In this document: in pieces, positions 7,575 through 14,969 of the stretch
Numbering within the stretch: the first letter of the stretch is position 1
Layout of the letters: each line of letters starts with the position of its first letter
Origin: Candidatus Cloacimonadota bacterium
GTDB taxonomy: Bacteria; Cloacimonadota; Cloacimonadia; Cloacimonadales; TCS61
NCBI GenBank assembly: GCA_030638385.1
Contig: DAOWES010000150.1
Location: 1-17,696, forward strand
Length of the DNA stretch: 17,696 nt
Direction: 5' to 3'
Notes under the pieces: model-generated
What the model was told of the DNA's origin: nothing
Database searches by the model: none
What the model saw: only the letters and a program-made list of their open reading frames with translations
Program-made: the position numbers and the translations under genes

Positions 7575-8750
7575 TTATTTATCTTTAAAATAATCTTTAA
7601 CTTTGTTGAAATCTTGCTTTTGGGCATCTAGTTGTTCGGAAAGCTTTTTATGAATTTCTAATCTTTTTTTCACCGGAGTAATAATCTCAGCCTTTAAGAT
7701 AACAATTAATTCATTTTCATTTTGCTTGATACTATTGTATCCAAAAATATATTTTAAACCGAAAACCCACCATGGCAGATCTTTTAGAAATGGAACTCCA
7801 ATTCTTTCGGTTGTTGTATCTGTGTCATAAAGTCCACCAATCATTGCTTCTTCTCCATCAAAAAGTAAAAGCTCGGTAGTGGATTGACTCTTATTTATAA
7901 TTGTGGAAATTTCACCCGGTGTGGCAGTACTTTTTTCAAAGGAGACGTTTAAGTAGATAAGATCATTTCTTTCATTTTCGATTACTTTTGGCTCAACTTG
8001 CAATATTATACCGGTTTCAAAAAAATCATCCGTAGTATTACCTTCTTCGTCGATTGTTTTAATAGAGAAGTTCTGACCTACTTGCATATAACCCTTTCTG
8101 CCGGAAAGTACTGAAATCATAGGGCGAGCAATAACAGTTCCTTTTTGATTTGACTCCATAAATTTTAGTAAAGTATTCACATCAACTGTAACTCCGCCGG
8201 CATTAAAGCTTTTTGAAGCAGAGAGGTCGGCTATATTACTCATCAGATTGTCGGTTGTTTTGAAGTTTATGTTGGCATTCACTTTTCCGCCTAAGAAAGT
8301 GCTCCAATCAATTCCCAATGCTCTTGCGAATGATTTATCTGCCTTAAAGAGTATTCCGCTAATTTTAATTAATTTAGAATCAGCGGTGATCTTCCTTTTT
8401 TCTTCATCTGAAAGTTCTATGACTTCGATTTTTTGATCTTCAATAATATATATTCCGGGTAACTCTTCTAGTTCTAATTGAAAAAGTTGCACTAAAAGCA
8501 GAAGAGCATCTTTCCAATATAATTGATTTATGGGAATAGAAATGGAACTATCAAGAGTACTCATGTTAACAATTTTTCTATTTTCATATTGTTCAGAAAA
8601 TGTCTCAATTGTTCTCATCGCTTCAACAAAAGATGTGCTTCGGCTCAAAGTTATAAGCTCAGCTTTTGAGTGTTTGGGAACATACTCATTTTGAGAAAAT
8701 AAAAAATTGGATGTTAGTAAAATAAAAAATATTATAAATTTTTGCTTCAT
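7575..8750 (-). CDS. Compact PilQ/GspD-type secretin
   Basis: It would form the outer-membrane channel of a type IV pilus / type II secretion-like machine. The protein has 391 residues, clearly shorter than the 600-750 usual for PilQ or GspD. Residues 1-19 form a signal peptide (ending FLFS). Residues about 35-110 match a single N0/STN-like domain (SFVEAMRTIETF, then W-KDALLLL and GIYIIE). Residues about 125-360 form the secretin core: ALGIDWS, a TVIARP-ISVLSGRKGYMQVG block, an ETGIILQVEPKV strand pair, a TTELLLFDGEEAMIGGL segment and GVPFLKDLP, then NELIVILKAEII. AMIN and extra N1/KH-like domains are absent. The C-terminal 30 residues are charged and helical. It begins three bases after the PilO/PilP-like gene stop, with AAGGA seven bases from the ATG. 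Its position directly after the M-N and O-P fusions mirrors the classical pilMNOPQ order. Confidence 0.9.
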   Translation of the reverse strand: MKQKFIIFFILLTSNFLFSQNEYVPKHSKAELITLSRSTSFVEAMRTIETFSEQYENRKIVNMSTLDSSISIPINQLYWKDALLLLVQLFQLELEELPGIYIIEDQKIEVIELSDEEKRKITADSKLIKISGILFKADKSFARALGIDWSTFLGGKVNANINFKTTDNLMSNIADLSASKSFNAGGVTVDVNTLLKFMESNQKGTVIARPMISVLSGRKGYMQVGQNFSIKTIDEEGNTTDDFFETGIILQVEPKVIENERNDLIYLNVSFEKSTATPGEISTIINKSQSTTELLLFDGEEAMIGGLYDTDTTTERIGVPFLKDLPWWVFGLKYIFGYNSIKQNENELIVILKAEIITPVKKRLEIHKKLSEQLDAQKQDFNKVKDYFKDK

Positions 8751-8753
8751 ATA

Positions 8754-9617
8754 TTATTCCTTTTCTAAATATAATTTGTGAGTTGTTTCGAGACCAATTT
8801 TATTAAGTTTAAATTGAATAAATTGATTCTCAAGATCGATATAATCGAGGTATCCATAAGCAACTTTGTCGCCCACAGATAATACTTTAATAGTTCCATT
8901 CTCGTCAGTTAAGAAAACTTTTTCAGCAGAAAATCCAATTATTTTAATCTTTTCAATATCAAGGAAAAGTTCTTCATATTTTTTAGTAATTGGGCCGTGA
9001 ATCCGAGAGATGAACGGATCGTGATTTAAGACTCGTTTTGATAAAAATCTCCAAGGAAATTCATTTTCAACAGTTCCAATGTCAGATTGATAAGCTTGAA
9101 TTACTATATTGTATCTAGCAGTTTTATCTTCGGTTGATTCTTCAGAGATATCAACATCTGTGATGATATAGAGAAGATATTGTTTCTCCAGATTATAGAT
9201 AAATTGATAAATTGAAGATATTTCAGCAATACCAGTGAGACTATATGTGTTAAATTTTGAGTTTTCGAGATCAGCTTTTTCAGAAATATTGAAATCAAAA
9301 TTCATTTTAGCGGAAAATTTATCGCAGATATCAAGGAAATATTGGTATGAAAAAATCGGATCTTCTTTTTTTAGAATATATTTTCCGGTTTTGAGTTTCT
9401 TTTCTTGTATTTCTTCCAAAATGAATTCGATCTTAAATTGCTCTTCAATATTGGGATTTTGGCTACGTAATTTTTCTAATATCTTTAAATTTTCTTGATA
9501 GGCATTTTTCAAAACATTTACTTCTTTGACGGTTGAAATGCTCGTAAGATAAAATCCGGCAATTACCAGAAGACAAATTATGAGTAAGATTATCGAATTT
9601 CTGATGGTATATTTCAT
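8754..9617 (-). CDS. PilO-PilP-like fusion (inner-membrane alignment subunit)
   Basis: This probably links the inner-membrane platform to the secretin. Of 287 residues, 8-27 form one membrane helix with a short cytoplasmic N terminus. Residues 30-75 are helical and coiled-coil-like, and about 85-180 fit a PilO/GspM-like ferredoxin fold (YSLTGIAEIS, then YLLYIITDVDIS). After a linker containing WRFLSKRVLNHDPF, residues about 222-285 resemble the PilP/GspC homology region: KIIGFSAEKVFLTDENG, then VLSVGDKVAYGYLDYIDLE, a compact beta barrel. In the classical system PilO and PilP are separate and PilP is a lipoprotein; here one chain has both parts. Its ATG overlaps the stop of the preceding gene (ATGA), indicating translational coupling. 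The PilP half is the less certain assignment. Confidence 0.75.
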   Translation of the reverse strand: MKYTIRNSIILLIICLLVIAGFYLTSISTVKEVNVLKNAYQENLKILEKLRSQNPNIEEQFKIEFILEEIQEKKLKTGKYILKKEDPIFSYQYFLDICDKFSAKMNFDFNISEKADLENSKFNTYSLTGIAEISSIYQFIYNLEKQYLLYIITDVDISEESTEDKTARYNIVIQAYQSDIGTVENEFPWRFLSKRVLNHDPFISRIHGPITKKYEELFLDIEKIKIIGFSAEKVFLTDENGTIKVLSVGDKVAYGYLDYIDLENQFIQFKLNKIGLETTHKLYLEKE

Positions 9618-11695
9618 AATTTATATTTATCTTGAGCAAGTTTGTAACGAGCAACTTTCGAAAGGTGGTGACGAGGATATTTTTCGATCAATTCTTTATA
9701 AGTTTTTATCGCTTTCTCTTTTTGATTTGTTTTAGAGAAAACATTTCCAGCCATCATCATCGCATCCGTTATTTTATTTCCTCCCTGTTTAAAAATATAC
9801 TTAAATTCAGCCAAGGCTTTTGCATAATTTCCGATCATATAATGACTTTCACCAAGGAAATAATGGGCATTATAGGAAAGTTCAAATTCGGGATGTTTTA
9901 TGATGTAATCATTAAACTTCTCAATCGCTTCATCATAGTTACCTTTTAAGTATATAGTAAGAATCTCTTGGTATAATCCTGCTTTATCTTCGATGAAATC
10001 TTCTTTGGTAGCAGGTTTTGGAGGAATCGGAATTGATTCTAAAAAATATTTATCAGTTAGGCTTTTATCCGGATAATCAAATGATAAGCTGAAATTCCAA
10101 ATAGTTTGATCAATGATCTTAGCTTTATTGATATTGATGATTTTACCATTTGGTAAAAGATTGGCAAAGCTAATAATACTTCTTTTATTAGTTGTCATGC
10201 CATCAATGTTTATCTCTTTATCTGTTGCATTTAATGAAGTTATCCAGCTTAAAGGATTTTCATGTAAAGCTTCGGAAAGTGTTTTTAAAATATATGTCCA
10301 TTGATTGCGATTGCCAACTATGGAAGTGATTTTTTGCATATTGCTTTCTAGCACATTAAGCTCTTCTTTCAGCTTTTTTAATTTTGCTACCAAAGCTCTG
10401 TTGCTTGTGAGTTCGTTTTCCAGACGATAGTTTAATCTGGAATACTGTAATACTTCTTGTTTGATTTGCAAATTTCGAACAGTTCCGGAAAATGCAAAAT
10501 AAAATATTGCTGCTAAGATCAAAAAACCATGCCAGCTAATTTTAAAATATTTCTGATTTTCAACGATTGTGGCAGGAAGTAGGTTAAAGTCTAAGAATTT
10601 TTTTTTCGGTTGTAAAGATTTCCAGGCAAGAGCAATTGGGATTGCATATTTGGCGATATCAATATTATTTGTATCGGGTTTTACATTTTCTGAACTTTGC
10701 AAATCTTCATCGGAACTGTTTTCTAAATCAATAAAGTCTTGATCATCCTTTTGAATAGATAAAACGGGGATATTGATTCTATCGATAACTCCATTTGAAT
10801 CTATTGATTTTTGGAAAAATTCAATATCTTCATCTGAAACAAATTTTCCGGCGAAAAGAAGATTTTGAGTTATTTGAATATTTGAGTTATCTTGTTCGAG
10901 GATAATTTTTGAGTATATAATATTGCGAAGAGTTTCGGGATCTGCAGGTGGTACAATGATATTGAAAGTTTTGATAAAAACATTATTTTTAAAAACAATA
11001 CCAACCTTATATTCAATTCCAAAATAAACAAGGGTCACATATTCATCTTCAGGAAAATCATAGCAATTTTTTACAATATCCATCAAGGCAATTTCATTGG
11101 TTTGAATTTGAGAATAGAAGAATTTTGTTTTTGATGAAATTGTATTAATATCTTGTAGAATGTTTAATAGCTCAAATGGACCACGATGAACAACTGCTAG
11201 TCCGGATTGGTCGGCATTTAAAATATATTCTAACTGATAATCTTTTGATTTTATCTCTGCTTTGGTGAGTAACTCTTTTTTTAGTTTGGAAAGTAATGGC
11301 CGTTTGAAGTATTCAGAATTAAATTGAAAATAGCTGATGCTCTCATCTTCACAGTTAGAAGAAATTTGACCGCTTGCTAAATTATATTTTTCTAAGAAAT
11401 GTCTTAATAGATCACGACCGATGTTTTGTTCTTGATTATTTTCATCAAATTCAGGAGAATCTAAATTGCCAATATCGGACATATTCAATTCACCGTCAAC
11501 ATCCAAGTCAAAGTTTTCAGTTTCAATATTTTCGGTTAAATTATTTTCATAATATGGTGAGGGAAGAACGATTTCTTCGAGGTTTTTTATAATTATGGTA
11601 TCATTCGAGAGCTCAAGCTCTGCTAATTGATACTTCAAACCATCCTGGAAGATGCCAAAAGCCTTTTTTTTGTTCTTTCCAAACTCTATTTTCAT
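9614..11695 (-). CDS. PilM-PilN fusion with a C-terminal TPR domain
   Basis: This is a predicted inner-membrane scaffold of 693 residues (numbering here counts from two codons upstream). Residues about 12-365 look like a cytoplasmic actin-like PilM/GspL-type domain: an opening KAFGIFQDGLKYQLAELEL strand pair, later YVTLVYFGIEYKVGIVFKN and a KYAIPIALAWKSLQP helix. The nucleotide-binding DIGSSS of PilM is replaced by a non-canonical GIFQDG. KKFLDFNLLP (368-377), a single membrane helix (about 389-406), a coiled coil (410-460) and a ferredoxin-like part (470-545) match PilN. Residues about 577-690 are tetratricopeptide repeats (EAIEKFNDYI, YAKALAEFKY, KAIKTYKELIEKYP) in the periplasm. This is the first gene of set 2. 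ATG at 11695 is chosen because a GTG at 11701 lies inside the Shine-Dalgarno. Confidence 0.85.
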   Translation of the reverse strand: MKIEFGKNKKKAFGIFQDGLKYQLAELELSNDTIIIKNLEEIVLPSPYYENNLTENIETENFDLDVDGELNMSDIGNLDSPEFDENNQEQNIGRDLLRHFLEKYNLASGQISSNCEDESISYFQFNSEYFKRPLLSKLKKELLTKAEIKSKDYQLEYILNADQSGLAVVHRGPFELLNILQDINTISSKTKFFYSQIQTNEIALMDIVKNCYDFPEDEYVTLVYFGIEYKVGIVFKNNVFIKTFNIIVPPADPETLRNIIYSKIILEQDNSNIQITQNLLFAGKFVSDEDIEFFQKSIDSNGVIDRINIPVLSIQKDDQDFIDLENSSDEDLQSSENVKPDTNNIDIAKYAIPIALAWKSLQPKKKFLDFNLLPATIVENQKYFKISWHGFLILAAIFYFAFSGTVRNLQIKQEVLQYSRLNYRLENELTSNRALVAKLKKLKEELNVLESNMQKITSIVGNRNQWTYILKTLSEALHENPLSWITSLNATDKEINIDGMTTNKRSIISFANLLPNGKIININKAKIIDQTIWNFSLSFDYPDKSLTDKYFLESIPIPPKPATKEDFIEDKAGLYQEILTIYLKGNYDEAIEKFNDYIIKHPEFELSYNAHYFLGESHYMIGNYAKALAEFKYIFKQGGNKITDAMMMAGNVFSKTNQKEKAIKTYKELIEKYPRHHLSKVARYKLAQDKYKL

Positions 11696-11700
11696 CGACA

Positions 11701-11704
11701 CCTC
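11701..11704 (-). promoter_or_regulatory. Shine-Dalgarno that fixes the PilM-N start at 11695
   Basis: GAGG followed by TGTCG and ATG (minus strand). The alternative GTG start at 11701 is part of the GAGGTG itself and would have no binding site of its own. Confidence 0.75.
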
Positions 11705-11745
11705 AATTTATATAGATTTTTTTTCTTATTTAATTTAACATATAC

Positions 11746-11775
11746 CAAATAGTTGAAATAACAATTCATTGTCAA
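11746..11775 (-). promoter_or_regulatory. Candidate sigma-70-type promoter for the secretin/cargo gene set
   Basis: On the minus strand a perfect TTGACA (11770-11775) is followed, after 18 bases, by TATTTG (11746-11751), a poor -10. This would give a leader of about 40 bases before the PilM-N ATG. The perfect -35 and its location support it; the weak -10 match lowers confidence, and the promoter rules of this phylum are not known to me. Confidence 0.4.
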
Positions 11776-11956
11776 GAAAATATTCATATTTGATAACTTC
11801 ATGTAAAACAATATGTTAGCTGAAAATAAAAGAAAAGCTCAAAATTCGTGCTTGCGAAGCTAACTGTATTGTAGTAAAGGAGATAGCTATTTGCTTGTGT
11901 TGGTTTTGTTTTTGAGGTGAGAAAAAGATGGCAGTAAAAAAAAAGAAATTATCAAT

Positions 11957-11994
11957 AAAAAAAACCAGCTTATTGGCAGTATAAGCTGGTTTTT
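11957..11994 (-). terminator. Strong intrinsic terminator of the ATPase/pilin/regulator operon
   Basis: On the minus strand CCAGCTTAT, a seven-base loop (ACTGCCA) and ATAAGCTGG form a perfect nine-bp stem, extended by flanking A/T pairs and followed by eight T. It begins about 11 bases after the response-regulator stop. On the plus strand the same hairpin is followed by five T, so it may act in both directions. Confidence 0.9.
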
Positions 11995-12004
11995 AAATTA
12001 ATAA

Positions 12005-12859
12005 TTAATCCTGATCGGTAATGAGTTTTAGCATTACAATTCTTTGAATTGATTTTCTCCACCGGAAGAAATTACTGTTTACAAGATTTATGATAAATCT
12101 ATTAAGCAATTTATCGCCTTTGTATGAGAAAAATTCCATAAGATCTTTACGATTAAAATGTCGAAGTTTAACGTCTGATTCTGCTTTAAGGGTTGAAATG
12201 TTTACGCCGGATAAAATGAAACTTTCTTCTCCCCAGAAATCCCACTTTTGCAAATAATCAATAATTGTTCCATTAAACCAAACAGAAACTTCTCCCTTTT
12301 CAATTAGTATTATTTCTCCTAATGCTTTATCATCAAGGGGTATTTTCTCTCCCGGGTCATATTTTCTGATTCTTCCTAAAGCAAGAAAATCGTGCTTGTT
12401 CTCTATTGCGAATCCATGCAATAATATTGGCTCACCTTTTTGGATATGGTTGCTTCCGGGGTCAAATGCTTTTTGCAAAGAACCTGTTATGTTTTCGGAG
12501 TGATTCAAAGCGTCTTTGATTACCTTAAAAAAAGTTTCACTGTTCAGTGGTTTTGATAAATATTCGAAAGCACCTGCCTGAACGGCTTTCACGGCTCCAC
12601 TAACACTGGAATATCCTGTTAATATAATAATTACAGCAAGTGGTTGTTTTCGTTTTATCTCTTTCATCAATTCATAGCCACCTAATTCTGGCATAGCCAT
12701 ATCTATAAGAAACAGATCAAAAGCCTTAGTGCTCATTTTGCTTATGGCGTCAATTCCATCTAGTGCTTCAGTAACCTCGTAGCCTTCATCTTCCAAAAGA
12801 TCCCGGCATAATTCTCTTATCATCACTTCATCATCAGCTATTAGGATTTGTTTTTTCAT
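12005..12859 (-). CDS. Response regulator with C-terminal cNMP-binding-like domain, no DNA-binding domain
   Basis: This is a predicted phospho-receiver coupled to a sensor-like domain, 284 residues. Residues 3-118 form a receiver domain with acidic pair D9/D10, phospho-acceptor D53 (LIDMAMPE), T81 and K103 all present. Residues about 150-248 resemble a cyclic-nucleotide-binding jelly roll (KYDPGEKI, then GEIILIEKGEVSVW and a cassette WGEESFILSGVNISTL at 209-224). Compared without gaps to E. coli CRP, G71 and E72 are kept, but the phosphate-binding Arg82 is replaced by Ile221, so cAMP binding of the usual kind is doubtful. The last 35 residues are helical and basic; no helix-turn-helix is apparent, so the output is probably protein-protein. 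The ATG has AAGGA six bases upstream and the gene overlaps the preceding DHp protein by 26 bases, implying coupled expression and partnership. Confidence 0.85.
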   Translation of the reverse strand: MKKQILIADDEVMIRELCRDLLEDEGYEVTEALDGIDAISKMSTKAFDLFLIDMAMPELGGYELMKEIKRKQPLAVIIILTGYSSVSGAVKAVQAGAFEYLSKPLNSETFFKVIKDALNHSENITGSLQKAFDPGSNHIQKGEPILLHGFAIENKHDFLALGRIRKYDPGEKIPLDDKALGEIILIEKGEVSVWFNGTIIDYLQKWDFWGEESFILSGVNISTLKAESDVKLRHFNRKDLMEFFSYKGDKLLNRFIINLVNSNFFRWRKSIQRIVMLKLITDQD

Positions 12860-13739
12860 CGTTTATCCTTCTTTCTTTTTCGATTAATTCAAGTTCTTTT
12901 AGTTTATGTACACGGTCTAAAATATTATTTATATTTGTTAGTGCTTTGGTCATTTGATTAGCATATTTCATTAATTTTTCATCATTATACTGCCGACCGG
13001 CATTTAATATTCTACTAATTGATAAGGATATAATGGTTAGGGGATTGTTTATATCATGATCAAGTTTCGATAGGGAAGTTGCCACGGTAACAACTTCTTT
13101 ATATTTTTTTTCTAAATCTTTATCAATAGCTGCAATTTTATTATTTTTTATCGTTTCAACTTTGTTTGAATTTTCCGTTTGTGTTCTATTCATTTTTATT
13201 AAACTAGCAATATGTTCTGTTATAAAACCAATTATGCTAAAAAAAGTGAAATATGAGATAAAGAAGATAGTTTGGGAGGCTATATTTTGAGATATCATAA
13301 TCGTATCAATTGGTTTTATTAAATCATAATTATAAAGTAACATCAAAGCAAGTAATGAGATGCTACCAAGCATTGAGGTAATGATGCCACCAAAATTATC
13401 AAACACTAATGTGGCAGAAATAATGGCTAAGATGAAAATCCAAACAAAAGAACTTCCCATTCCACCTGTATAATGAATAATTATTGCATAAAAGAGAATC
13501 TCAAATATCAGTTGAGCAGATTTTAAAAATCTATTTTGAGATATGAGATGAAAATTAGTAATTACATTCAAGGCACTCATGACAATGAATGTAACAATAA
13601 ATAATGCAAACGAGACTATTTGGTTAAGTGCACTTATTTGTAATAATCCAATACAAAATAAAATAAGAATAACAAATATTTTAATCTTTTGCCATGATTT
13701 GAGTAAACTTTGTACAGGGTCGATATTGCTAATATTCAT
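12834..13739 (-). CDS. PilS-like membrane sensor with DHp helix but no kinase ATPase domain
   Basis: This protein of 301 residues looks like the front half of a histidine kinase. Residues about 20-178 contain around six membrane helices, including TGGMGSSFVWIFILAI (91-106), which resembles the TGG-SSP segment of the PilS sensor. A coiled stretch (about 185-220) leads to a HisKA/DHp-like H box, LDHDINNPLTIISLSI (226-241), with candidate phospho-acceptor His228 and the NPLT signature. The chain then ends after one more helix and a charged tail. There is no HATPase domain, no N, G1 or G2 box, and no room for one before the next gene. It may be a phosphate acceptor or docking partner for a separate kinase, or a non-catalytic receptor holding the neighbouring response regulator. 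ATG at 13739 with AGGAGA is chosen over an in-frame Met at 13796 inside the previous gene. Confidence 0.8.
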   Translation of the reverse strand: MNISNIDPVQSLLKSWQKIKIFVILILFCIGLLQISALNQIVSFALFIVTFIVMSALNVITNFHLISQNRFLKSAQLIFEILFYAIIIHYTGGMGSSFVWIFILAIISATLVFDNFGGIITSMLGSISLLALMLLYNYDLIKPIDTIMISQNIASQTIFFISYFTFFSIIGFITEHIASLIKMNRTQTENSNKVETIKNNKIAAIDKDLEKKYKEVVTVATSLSKLDHDINNPLTIISLSISRILNAGRQYNDEKLMKYANQMTKALTNINNILDRVHKLKELELIEKERRINDEKTNPNS

Positions 13740-13745
13740 AATTAT

Positions 13746-13751
13746 TCTCCT
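13746..13751 (-). promoter_or_regulatory. Shine-Dalgarno that fixes the sensor start at 13739
   Basis: AGGAGA lies six bases before the ATG and overlaps the TAG stop of the LamG gene, consistent with translational coupling. The longer frame from 13796 has its start 47 bases inside the LamG gene. Confidence 0.8.
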
Positions 13752-14940
13752 ATTGTCTCCAATAAATAACTTTATTTTCGATAAAGCCATTATCAAGGTA
13801 TAATCCTTGTATTTCTTCTGCAGTTAATATTTTATCAAATAAATTTACTTCATCAATTGTACCGTCAATACAGTTGAATTGATCAATAAATGCACCCCAC
13901 GGACGATTTGTTTGCTTTCCACCAATAGTAACTTCATTGGGAATATTATTGCCGACATGGTATTGTAATATTTTTGAGATAATTTTAGAACTAGATAAGT
14001 TCTCATCAACAATTTGAAGTTCAATTCTAGCGTTGTTACCTGATAAAGTGCCATCATACGTGACAAGAATAAAGTGCCAATCATAAATATCTATCTGATT
14101 TTCATTTCTTGTGATTGAAACGGATTCAATACTGGGTTGCCCAATCGTATTAAGAACAAAACTGTAGGTAACTTCAGAATACAATATCAATCCGAATAAA
14201 GTGATATCAATTAGGTTTGCTCTAACTGCCCAAACTATTGTTTTATTCTCGTTGTTTTTTTGCTCAGAGATTATAGTTCCCCAATCACGGAAGCTCTGAT
14301 CTAATTTAGCCCAACTTGCTGCTGTAAATTTATCAGCATAAGAATTTACAACTTCTGGCGGAAGTGCAACATAGTCATCGTTCCCGTCGAAATTTAAACC
14401 ATTACCCCAAACACCGGCTGTCCAGGCACTACTTGGATCACTGAAATTTTGTAATGTTCCGGTATACTCGCCATTTACAAATTCACTGGCATCACCACCA
14501 CTAGATTCATCCAGATGCCAACCACCTACTTGATTTGTATGGGTTTCGATAGAAACACCAATTCTTGCTTCACTAGTATGGTATTTTCGGGTTCCGTTTA
14601 CCAATGTGCTTACAATTGCTAATATTTCAATTGAATCATTCTCTGCATTATAATAAGCAAATTTTAGTGAATCTATTCTGCCATGGTCTAAAATAAAATT
14701 ATTGTATGATAAGCTATAGTAATTTGGGTATTGAGTAATGCTACTCTGCATGGTTGGATCTGTTTGTAATTGTTTTATTGCAAATTTTAAGGCATAGGAA
14801 CCGGTATTTCTTAAGATTATTTCATCTAGATTTCTCGATACCATTTCGGGTAACGAAGTAGTTCGTTGCAAAAGTGTAATTGCTATGCCTGCAAAAATAA
14901 GGGTTATCAGGATAACTGTTAATAGTAATGATCTTCCCAT
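13750..14940 (-). CDS. Pilin-like protein with C-terminal LamG/concanavalin lectin domain
   Basis: This is probably a minor pilin-like or tip component carrying a carbohydrate- or ligand-binding module; 396 residues. Residues 4-24 are a continuous hydrophobic helix directly after MGR, as in PilX-like minor pilins, and 25-130 are a short helical/beta region. Residues about 137-385 are a LamG-like jelly roll with hallmark segments: GGWHLDESSGGDASEF, WTAGVWGNGLNFDGNDDYVALP (split around residue 180), FTAASWAKLD, WHFILVTYDGTLSGN and GTIDEVNLFDKILTAEEI. No prepilin-peptidase motif (G then Glu at +5) precedes the helix, so its processing is unclear. ATG at 14940 has a strong AGGAGG six bases upstream. 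Its place between the small pilin-like genes and the regulators points to a function in the same machine. It could alternatively be a simple signal-anchored lectin. Confidence 0.85.
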   Translation of the reverse strand: MGRSLLLTVILITLIFAGIAITLLQRTTSLPEMVSRNLDEIILRNTGSYALKFAIKQLQTDPTMQSSITQYPNYYSLSYNNFILDHGRIDSLKFAYYNAENDSIEILAIVSTLVNGTRKYHTSEARIGVSIETHTNQVGGWHLDESSGGDASEFVNGEYTGTLQNFSDPSSAWTAGVWGNGLNFDGNDDYVALPPEVVNSYADKFTAASWAKLDQSFRDWGTIISEQKNNENKTIVWAVRANLIDITLFGLILYSEVTYSFVLNTIGQPSIESVSITRNENQIDIYDWHFILVTYDGTLSGNNARIELQIVDENLSSSKIISKILQYHVGNNIPNEVTIGGKQTNRPWGAFIDQFNCIDGTIDEVNLFDKILTAEEIQGLYLDNGFIENKVIYWRQ

Positions 14941-14969
14941 TTTTTACCTCCTATCGATATTGCTGATAA

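Larger units (their letters stand above)
11696..12004. other. 309-base intergenic region between the two gene sets
   Basis: It holds the set 1 terminator (11957-11994), the candidate set 2 promoter and the Shine-Dalgarno at its left end. The middle (about 11800-11950) holds no clear gene. Two weak signals lie there: 7-bp inverted arms GTTAGCT/AGCTAAC at 11815-11821 and 11858-11864, and a plus-strand 18-codon frame (11928-11984) with a GAGGTG eight bases before its ATG that runs into the terminator hairpin. No riboswitch or tRNA pattern is evident. Confidence 0.7.

Noticed and set aside
11820..11956. Riboswitch (for example cyclic-di-GMP type) before the PilM-N gene
   Set aside because: I see no conserved core of a known class, and the candidate promoter lies downstream of this stretch, so it would not be in the leader.
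12834..12860. Frameshift hiding a kinase ATPase domain after the DHp protein
   Set aside because: The next gene is a complete response regulator starting 26 bases before the stop, so there is no space or sequence for an HATPase domain.
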